NCBI GenBank assembly: GCA_002172585.1
Contig: NHEZ01000055.1
Location: 10,303-30,495, forward strand
Length of the DNA: 20,193 nt
Source of the DNA: Cellulomonadaceae bacterium TMED98
GTDB lineage: Bacteria; Actinomycetota; Actinomycetes; Actinomycetales; Microbacteriaceae
Reading direction: 5' to 3'
Shown one piece after another: positions 15,270 through 20,193 of this stretch; the first letter of the stretch is position 1, and each line of letters begins with the position of its first letter. A model generated the notes under the pieces. The model was not told the origin of the DNA. It did not search any database and saw only the letters and a program-made list of their open reading frames with translations. The translations under genes were made by a program, and so were the position numbers.

Positions 15270-16094
15270 TCATCTTTCAGATTCCACATCATCACCAAGA
15301 AAATCTGCTAATAAAGTAGCAAAGGTTGCCGGTTCTTGTTCGGCCACAAAGTCTGTGGCTGTCTCCAGAAAGGCCTGCTGTGCCTCCGGCATCAACGAGC
15401 ATGCACGTTCATGCATGAAGTTGATCCTGTCACCACCGCCGCCAATCAGCAAGGTAGGGCAAGCCAGCTTTCCGCCGCCAGCAGCAAAGCTGGCAGGCAA
15501 ATCATATTGCCAAATTGACCTGTAAGAAGTGGCAAAATCAGGTCCAGCATTCAGGAAGTCCCTGAAAAAATAGGTCGCTAAACTTCCGTCTATCCATGGA
15601 TATTCAGATTGGATGCGCGACCAGATCCAGTCCAGATGACTGCCATCATCGTCAATTTCATACGGCGGTGCGAAATTAGCCAATCTGTCCCGACGTTCTT
15701 CAGCGGTGTAGACTGGCATGCCATGCAATACCAACCGCTTCAATCTTTTTGGCGCCATTTGGCTGGCAACAAAAGCAAAAACAGCACCAGTGGCGCGCCC
15801 AAACAGATGAAATTTATCCACCCCGAGGGCGTCTGCACAAAGCAGAGCAACTTTAGCATAAGATTCAACATTCCAAACCTCTGTGGGCCGGTCGGACTGA
15901 CCAAAGCCGGGTGTATCCAAAGCCATCACTCGAAACCGTTTGGAAAGATGGGGTAACAAAGCCTGATAATTTCGTGACGAAAGCGGCGATTGATGCAGCA
16001 TTATCAGAAGTGGAAGGTCTGAATGCAGATTGACAGAACGATAATGTAACTGGCCCCAGTCAAAATCTAGATATCCGTTATTTACCTTTTCCAA
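15270..16094 (-). CDS. Alpha/beta-hydrolase-fold protein with GRATG elbow, TTG start
   Basis: A 274-residue alpha/beta-hydrolase-fold protein, first gene of the reverse operon. It shows LLIMLHQSPLSSRNY, RVMALDTPGFGQSDRP, the elbow FHLFGRATGAVFAF and RLVLHGMPVY. The nucleophile position is Ala101 (codon GCC), so the serine is missing. The C-terminal histidine is missing as well (FLETATDFVAEQEP where GH is expected). The acidic residue in GGGGDRINF is kept. There is no suitable ATG. TTG 16094 has GGAAAGG 9 bases upstream and gives an N-terminus that lines up with the protein at 12032-12865 (GYLDFDWGQLHYRS versus RFMDVLDGQIHYRE). TTG 16112 and TTG 16151 are upstream alternatives. It is a probable paralogue of the last gene of the operon. 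Confidence 0.84.
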   Translation of the reverse strand: MEKVNNGYLDFDWGQLHYRSVNLHSDLPLLIMLHQSPLSSRNYQALLPHLSKRFRVMALDTPGFGQSDRPTEVWNVESYAKVALLCADALGVDKFHLFGRATGAVFAFVASQMAPKRLKRLVLHGMPVYTAEERRDRLANFAPPYEIDDDGSHLDWIWSRIQSEYPWIDGSLATYFFRDFLNAGPDFATSYRSIWQYDLPASFAAGGGKLACPTLLIGGGGDRINFMHERACSLMPEAQQAFLETATDFVAEQEPATFATLLADFLGDDVESER

Positions 16095-16328
16095 AACAGT
16101 ATACCTTTCCAAAGCAGCCTTGAATCGATGCGGTTTCACGAGCGCCAGCAAACTATTTACCTGATAGTTCTTAGAACGGACAATAGCACCAGTGCCAATG
16201 CTGTTTCAGTTGATATACGCGAGAATCTGTCTGCTAGCCCTTCCCGGGGGTTTCAAGATAAGCTGGACAATCGTTTCAAGAGAACTGTAGCCTTAACCCC
16301 GGTGACTAGCTTCTGGAGGATGAAACAT
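16095..16328. promoter_or_regulatory. Divergent intergenic region with presumed promoters of both operons
   Basis: These 234 bases separate two divergent operons and must hold their promoters. I see a short palindrome, GTTCT-T-AGAAC, at 16167-16177, and on the reverse strand a TTGGCA that could be a -35 element without a convincing -10 at the right distance. The forward frame of the methyltransferase is open back to 16128, but the stretch has no family-like sequence. Nothing here is strong enough to call a precise site. Confidence 0.45.
16315..16319 (+). promoter_or_regulatory. Ribosome binding site deciding the methyltransferase start
   Basis: GGAGG lies 9 bases before ATG 16329 but directly touches ATG 16320. 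The spacing selects 16329 as the start and argues against both 16320 and the longer open frame from 16128. Confidence 0.75.
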
Positions 16329-17402
16329 ATGGATTTGAGAATTTCTCGAAAGCATCAGGCCCGCCTTGATTTCGTGGAAGGTCTGAAAGTACATGTCGCC
16401 GGGCAATTGATGCCTTCTCTAAGACAAGAATTTGAAAATTGGTGTGCCACCGAGACCCCGTCTGAAGACCAGCTTCGGGACAGCCAGTTTATGGAAACCA
16501 CTCTAGGATCAAATCCACTGTACCAGACATCGCGTGGGCTTCAACGACTTAGCCAGGAAGCAATGTGGCAGGAAGTCATCTACGGTTTGGAAGAACAGAA
16601 ACCAAAGATAGAAGATCAGCTGAATACTCAGGAAGAATCGAAAGGGAGCCTGACTTTGGATCCTGACCTTAAAATGCCTGATTATTATGATGACACTGAA
16701 TTCCACTTGCAGCCTGGCAATTTTCACAAGAACACTTTGGCCGGACCAATTTATGAGCTGGGTGTTGCCACATATACCATGCACCGCTACGGCAAGGCAG
16801 GAGACGAAATGGGGCGCGCACTGGTCAGTGTTCTTCCAGATCATCCATATAAGCGTGTTCTGTATATGGGATGCGGCCCAGCCTATAAGGGCTATCCATT
16901 AATAGATGCGCTGCCGGATGCCCAGCATTGGGGCATAGATCTGGCAGAGCCGATGTTGAAATTTGCTCAACATCGCGCGACAGAGCATGAAAAGCCAATG
17001 CACTTCAGTCAGATGAATGCTGAAAACATGACCTTTCCCGATGGTCATTTTGACTTGGTCTATTGCATGCTTCTACTTCACGAAGTTCCCACAAAGGCCG
17101 TTGAGAACATTGTAAATGAAGCGGCACGAGTTTTGGCGCCTGGTGGGGTTCTTGCAAACTTGGAGCTTCCAAGTTACGACAGCCTTGATCCGCTAAGTGC
17201 CTTCCTTATGGACTGGGATACCGAACATAATGGTGAACCTTTCTGGCGTGATTATCACAACATGGATCTACAGCAGACCTATCGAGATGCTGATCTTGAA
17301 GCCCACCTGACCGATGCGCACTCTGAATGGGGTGGTGCCAAGGGCAACTACATGGGCAAGTTTCGATATCACGTCACGATGGGACGCAAGCCAGAGGTGT
17401 GA
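16329..17402 (+). CDS. Class I SAM-dependent methyltransferase with N-terminal extension
   Basis: A 357-residue protein. The C-terminal half is a class I methyltransferase domain: motif I RVLYMGCGPAYKG (residues 176-188), the acidic end of strand 2 in HWGIDLAEPML, FPDGHFDLVYCMLLLHEVP as motifs around strand 4, and ARVLAPGGVL as the post-motif helix and turn. The residue that usually precedes MGCG is Asp or Glu but is Tyr179 here. Residues 1 to about 130 form a separate, mostly helical region ending in an FHLQPGNFHKN segment, which I do not recognise beyond this protein type. The substrate is unknown; in context it may methylate a pathway intermediate, or the N-terminal part may bind it. The two genes downstream follow within 5 and 7 bases. 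Confidence 0.86.
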   Translation: MDLRISRKHQARLDFVEGLKVHVAGQLMPSLRQEFENWCATETPSEDQLRDSQFMETTLGSNPLYQTSRGLQRLSQEAMWQEVIYGLEEQKPKIEDQLNTQEESKGSLTLDPDLKMPDYYDDTEFHLQPGNFHKNTLAGPIYELGVATYTMHRYGKAGDEMGRALVSVLPDHPYKRVLYMGCGPAYKGYPLIDALPDAQHWGIDLAEPMLKFAQHRATEHEKPMHFSQMNAENMTFPDGHFDLVYCMLLLHEVPTKAVENIVNEAARVLAPGGVLANLELPSYDSLDPLSAFLMDWDTEHNGEPFWRDYHNMDLQQTYRDADLEAHLTDAHSEWGGAKGNYMGKFRYHVTMGRKPEV

Positions 17403-17407
17403 AAATA

Positions 17408-17674
17408 ATGAGAGAGGCTCACGGGGCGACTTCTGACTACTTCTCCGATGTTTCCAAGTCAGATATTATGCGTGTCATCCTTGCGCTTGCGACAGAGGTG
17501 TATGAGATGCGTGACAGACAAAATGTGCTCGAGACCATACTGTCTGATTCCGAAATAGATTTGGGCCGCCTTGATGAAAAGGTTGAGGCCGCTGTCTATG
17601 ACCAGGAACGCCTTACCGAGCGCGATGCCTTTGTTGCAAGGGTGTTTGCCGCAATGACCAACCCGAACAGATAG
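17408..17674 (+). CDS. Small hypothetical protein, 88 residues
   Basis: I do not recognise this protein. It is 88 residues, highly charged and predicted mostly helical (SKSDIMRVILALATEVYEMRDR, then LGRLDEKVEAAVYDQERL). It has no signal peptide or membrane segment, and no cysteine or metal motif. It starts 5 bases after the methyltransferase stop with GAGG about 10 bases upstream of ATG 17408, and ends 7 bases before the next gene, so it is very probably real and co-translated. A longer open frame exists back to 17327 but overlaps the methyltransferase. A role as a small partner of either neighbour is a guess. Confidence 0.68.
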   Translation: MREAHGATSDYFSDVSKSDIMRVILALATEVYEMRDRQNVLETILSDSEIDLGRLDEKVEAAVYDQERLTERDAFVARVFAAMTNPNR

Positions 17675-17681
17675 TCTGATT

Positions 17682-18482
17682 ATGTCAGGTGCACTTGGAG
17701 GATTTGCAGCGCCACTGGATTTAACTGGCGAAGCCTCTTTATATGGGCCGCCGCCATGGCATTTTCGAGGTCGCTCGATGACGGTAGTCAGGGATTGCGA
17801 CGCAACCGTAATTGGAGCGCTTACACCTGCCCCACTGGAGCCCATTACAGACGCGCCAGTGCGTTTCACAATTCACGATCTGGTTTGTGACATTGGACTT
17901 GGCAGTGATTTTGCAGCACGACACCCCGAACGTACAATTGTCCGTGAAGCCGTCATAGGGCTTGCCGTCCAATTTGAGGGAGTTGAGGGTTTTTATGATC
18001 CGTTTCTTTACTGTGATTCAGTAGAGGAAATAGGCGTTGGCCGCGAGATGTTTGGTTGGCCTCAACTCGACTCTTCGATCTGGCTGACACCACCCGACCC
18101 ATTTGTCGGCGTTCAGCCCGGACAAAGACTTTCCGGCAAGGTCCTGCGCAAGAACGGACCTGTCATGGACATATCCATGCTGGTGGATGATCAGAAAGAA
18201 TTTCCACAATCAGTTCCCGCATTCTCAACATTTTATACCATGCGAGTGCTTCCTGATCCGACAGACATGACCCGCAGGATTGAAATCTTCCAGTCAGAAA
18301 TGTCAGATGTTGAAATTCATGATGCCCGTTTTGGTGACGCCGACCTCACTGTCACAGCACCGGAGCTTCGTTCTCTAAAGCCAGCCAAAACAGGCCCAGC
18401 AAGGTGCAATGCAATCAAATGGACCAAAAATCTTTCACGCCTGATCCATAGCCAGACGCTAGCACCGGATGAATGGCTTTAA
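17682..18482 (+). CDS. Acetoacetate decarboxylase-like protein lacking the Schiff-base lysine
   Basis: A 266-residue protein of the acetoacetate decarboxylase (ADC) superfamily. Family landmarks are PVRFTIHDL (about 59-67), FEGVEGFYDPFLYCDSVEEIGVGREMFGWPQ (98-128) and the later DVEIHDARFGDADL region. In clostridial ADC the motif reads GRE-x3-PKK, with Lys115 forming the Schiff base next to Lys116. Here it reads GREMFGWPQL, so Gln128 and Leu129 take those places. Glu61 of ADC, in RFE, is Thr63 here. Canonical decarboxylation through an enamine is therefore not expected; the protein may bind a keto acid or use other chemistry. It is the last gene of its operon, 12 bases from the convergent SDR stop. 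No obvious Shine-Dalgarno precedes the ATG. Confidence 0.83.
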   Translation: MSGALGGFAAPLDLTGEASLYGPPPWHFRGRSMTVVRDCDATVIGALTPAPLEPITDAPVRFTIHDLVCDIGLGSDFAARHPERTIVREAVIGLAVQFEGVEGFYDPFLYCDSVEEIGVGREMFGWPQLDSSIWLTPPDPFVGVQPGQRLSGKVLRKNGPVMDISMLVDDQKEFPQSVPAFSTFYTMRVLPDPTDMTRRIEIFQSEMSDVEIHDARFGDADLTVTAPELRSLKPAKTGPARCNAIKWTKNLSRLIHSQTLAPDEWL

Positions 18483-18494
18483 CCTGACGGCCAA

Positions 18495-19241
18495 CTAAAC
18501 CATCAACCCACCACCATTCACATGAACAATCTGGCCAGTCATTCGCCGCGCCCGATCCGAGAGCAGAAACATTGCCAGGTCAGCAACATCTGATGGTTCG
18601 GTCCGGCCCGCCAGCGGCAAAGTCCGCCACAGCTGCTCCAGGCCATCATCCGAAAACTCAATACGTGGCTGGTCGGTGTCTACCAATCCAGGTGCTATTA
18701 TGTTTGCTCTTATATTATGTTTAGCAAGTTCCAGTGCGGCAGATTTTGTCAGACCAAACAGGCCACTTTTGCTGGCGCTGTAATGCGATCCCAAAATCGC
18801 ACCTTTAACTGCAGCCCCTGACGATATTGTAACAACAGCCCCTCCTCTGCCTGTTTCAACCATCTTGAGAGCGGCCGCCTGTAAAACCAAAAAACTACCC
18901 TTGAGATTAATAGACAATACATTGTCCCAATCCTGTTCTGTGATCTCAAGCAAAGCCTTACGAGGATAAATTGCAGCATTACTGGCCAAAAAATCGATCC
19001 CGCCAAACTGGTCACCTGCATCGACCATCATCTGTACTTGTTCAATGTTTGTCACATCGCCCTGAATGGCTATAGCGCCAACACCCTTTTCTTTTGCCAC
19101 CTCTACCAAACGGCTCACTGCTTGTTCATCATCCAGATAGTTCATCACTACATTGACATCTGACTCGATCATGGCTGCCGCAATAGCCGCGCCAATACCT
19201 TGCTGAGCACCAGTTATCAAAGCAGTTTTTCTTTTTTCCAT
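18495..19241 (-). CDS. Short-chain dehydrogenase/reductase (SDR)
   Basis: A classical 248-residue SDR that oxidises an alcohol or reduces a ketone with NAD(P). The cofactor motif TGAQQGIG is at residues 10-17, and DV at 62-63 contacts the adenine. The NNAG motif reads SNAA (87-90). The catalytic tetrad is Asn112 in SINLKG, Ser141 in TISSGA, Tyr154 and Lys158 in YSASK. The C-terminal GQIVHVNGGGLMV is typical. The enzyme should be active. There is no Asp after strand 2 of the kind that gives firm NAD specificity, so the cofactor preference is open. It follows the tautomerase-fusion gene on the same strand after a gap of 117 bases. Confidence 0.93.
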   Translation of the reverse strand: MEKRKTALITGAQQGIGAAIAAAMIESDVNVVMNYLDDEQAVSRLVEVAKEKGVGAIAIQGDVTNIEQVQMMVDAGDQFGGIDFLASNAAIYPRKALLEITEQDWDNVLSINLKGSFLVLQAAALKMVETGRGGAVVTISSGAAVKGAILGSHYSASKSGLFGLTKSAALELAKHNIRANIIAPGLVDTDQPRIEFSDDGLEQLWRTLPLAGRTEPSDVADLAMFLLSDRARRMTGQIVHVNGGGLMV

Positions 19242-19358
19242 TTCAACAAACTACCTCTCGTGGAACAGGAACAAATAGAATTGAATTTATATCAATAAAA
19301 TTGCACTGAATATCCTGATTTCTTCGGCTTACTTATGGGTCTAACCCTCGCGCAGATC

Positions 19359-19928
19359 TCAGCCTTTTTCCGAAGCTTTTATTTCGGCCAAATCATTCCA
19401 TACCATCTGACTGGTGATTTTATCTCCTGCGACGGTAAACCGATCAACAAATCTTATGCCCTCAAAAGGCGTACCATCAGGCCATTCACCATGCAGGGTG
19501 CCATGGCAGACAACAATCGTCTCGGTTGAGGTAAAGGCCTCGCTGAAACTGTCAAACGTCTTGCCAATACTGCGATATCGCGGCTTTGACCATGCGATCA
19601 GTTCCTCCAGCGTCCGCATCCGCACTCCACCAGGAAATTCCATCCAGAAGCCGCCATCAAGAAGCGCATCTGCTGCCTGCAGATCACGCGCTTGCATGGC
19701 GCTCAGATAGTCACGCACAAGGTCGACAGCAGGTGGTGGCGGCGGTGCCGGATTCTTATTTTCATAGCCGCGCATATAAGACGCCTGATCAAGTTCATTG
19801 ACCATAACCGTCGTGCCTTCGCAAACAGCACCAAGGAACTGGGTTACTACGTTAGTCATGTGGGTAGCCAGTCTGCGACGGGCGTCCGCTGAATATCCTT
19901 TGATTAACGTAATGTTCACAACAGGCAT
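19359..19928 (-). CDS. Tautomerase (4-OT-like) fused to a SnoaL/NTF2-like domain
   Basis: A 189-residue two-domain protein. Residues 1-57 look like a 4-oxalocrotonate-tautomerase-type subunit: MPVVNITLIKGYS at the start, so removal of Met would expose the catalytic N-terminal Pro, and TTVMVNELDQASYMRG near its end. A short proline linker (NPAPPPPPAVD) leads to a SnoaL/NTF2-like domain (about 68-183) with DLVRDYLSAMQARDLQAADALL, then strands ending FVDRFTVAGDKITSQMVWND. The 4-OT arginines are not conserved: Arg11 aligns with Tyr12 (Met counted) and Arg39 with a Thr. The combination suggests an isomerase or dehydratase acting on a small keto or enol compound. It is divergent from the LeuC-like gene and upstream of the SDR on the same strand. 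Confidence 0.85.
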   Translation of the reverse strand: MPVVNITLIKGYSADARRRLATHMTNVVTQFLGAVCEGTTVMVNELDQASYMRGYENKNPAPPPPPAVDLVRDYLSAMQARDLQAADALLDGGFWMEFPGGVRMRTLEELIAWSKPRYRSIGKTFDSFSEAFTSTETIVVCHGTLHGEWPDGTPFEGIRFVDRFTVAGDKITSQMVWNDLAEIKASEKG

Positions 19929-19951
19929 AATTTAACTTTCACAGTTAATTC

Positions 19952-19980
19952 AACATACATTTATGTTAGTTTAAGTCTAA
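19952..19980 (-). promoter_or_regulatory. Candidate promoter and overlapping palindromic operator
   Basis: On the reverse strand a TTAGAC (-35-like, plus-strand 19975-19980) is separated by 17 bases from TATGTT (-10-like, 19952-19957), which would drive the tautomerase-SDR genes. The -10 is one arm of a perfect 6-bp inverted repeat AACATA-CATT-TATGTT (19952-19967), a plausible repressor site. Both elements match consensus only moderately. Confidence 0.3.
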
Positions 19981-20061
19981 AGTTCCTGATCGTGCTATCT
20001 TAAACAGCCTTAAATGAAACAAATGGGCCGGACTCTTTAAAAAAGTAAATTTGTTGTCATC

Positions 20062-20193
20062 ATGCAAACAATTGTTCAAAAAATCCTGGGCCGTGCCAGC
20101 GGGGCCGCCGCCGTAAAGGCTGGCGACTATCTGACCTGCAGCGTTGATCTGGCGATGGTACATGACAGCAGTGGTCCGCGCCGGCTCGCACCA
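20062..20193 (+). CDS. Aconitase-superfamily large subunit (LeuC/homoaconitase type), 3' partial
   Basis: The first 44 codons of a gene that runs off the right edge. The encoded sequence QTIVQKILGRASG, then VKAGDYLTCSVDLAMVHDSSG, matches the N-terminus of 3-isopropylmalate dehydratase/homoaconitase large subunits (TIxEKILA-x-G, then V-x-PGD, then VDL-x-x-HD). These are [4Fe-4S] hydro-lyases that isomerise or hydrate di- and tricarboxylic acids. The iron-sulfur cysteines lie beyond the window. The ATG at 20062 lacks an obvious Shine-Dalgarno. Being next to tautomerase and SDR genes rather than leu genes, it more likely serves a catabolic hydratase step than leucine synthesis, but that is inference. 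Confidence 0.8.
   Translation, partial: MQTIVQKILGRASGAAAVKAGDYLTCSVDLAMVHDSSGPRRLAP

Noticed and set aside
12032-16094. The two serine-less hydrolases as decaying pseudogenes.
   Set aside because: Both frames are full length with no frameshift or internal stop and intact core motifs; loss is confined to the triad positions.
16167-16177. GTTCT-T-AGAAC as a LexA-type SOS box.
   Set aside because: Alphaproteobacterial LexA sites are direct repeats (GTTC-N7-GTTC) and this is a short inverted repeat; five-base arms can occur by chance.
16128-16328. An extension of the methyltransferase to ATG 16128.
   Set aside because: The extra residues look like translated promoter DNA and reach into the divergent gene's leader; GGAGG at 16315-16319 fits ATG 16329.
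19966-20163. A 65-codon reverse open frame at the right end.
   Set aside because: It lies opposite the recognisable LeuC-like N-terminus and spans the divergent promoter region; no domain is visible.

Overview
This window looks like an accessory catabolic region of a Gram-negative bacterium, most likely an alphaproteobacterium. That assignment rests on gene style and on by-eye base composition near half G+C; there is no rRNA or other taxonomic marker. I found no rRNA, tRNA, CRISPR array, insertion sequence, transposase or transcriptional regulator. Nearly every base lies in a gene, and no gene-free stretch exceeds 300 bases.

Layout: (1) A long forward run from base 1 to 11984 holds, in order: a 5'-truncated TauD/TfdA-type Fe(II)/2-oxoglutarate dioxygenase, a DUF2848-type protein, a complete five-gene oligopeptide/nickel-type ABC importer, a trimethylamine-dehydrogenase/old-yellow-enzyme-like oxidoreductase, a GMC oxidoreductase with its gluconate-2-dehydrogenase-subunit-3-like partner, and an EamA/DMT permease. 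Overlapping stops and starts suggest one transcript or a few nested ones. (2) A reverse operon (16094 to 12032) holds an alpha/beta-hydrolase-fold protein, a class II aldolase/adducin protein, a 65-residue AtzG/GatC-like protein, an amidase and a second alpha/beta-hydrolase-fold protein. (3) A divergent forward operon (16329 to 18482) holds a methyltransferase, an 88-residue unknown protein and an acetoacetate-decarboxylase-like protein. (4) Two reverse genes follow: a tautomerase fused to a SnoaL/NTF2-like domain, then an SDR dehydrogenase. (5) The 5' end of a LeuC/aconitase-family gene runs off the right edge.

Working together (inference): the importer brings in an organic, probably nitrogen-containing small molecule. 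Oxygenase, flavin oxidoreductases, amidase, aldolase-like, tautomerase, SDR and hydratase-type enzymes could then dismantle it, and the DMT permease may move a product. The substrate cannot be read from the sequence.

The most striking feature is that many of these enzymes keep their fold signatures but have lost or changed canonical catalytic residues. Both alpha/beta hydrolases lack the nucleophile serine (GTHTG and GRATG) and the usual histidine. The acetoacetate-decarboxylase-like protein lacks the Schiff-base lysine. The TMADH-like enzyme has Ala in place of one iron-sulfur cysteine. The tautomerase domain keeps Pro but not the two 4-OT arginines. The GMC enzyme carries a ferredoxin-like CxxCxxCxxxCP motif. 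Intact reading frames and tight operon spacing argue against simple decay, so the pathway may use unusual chemistry.
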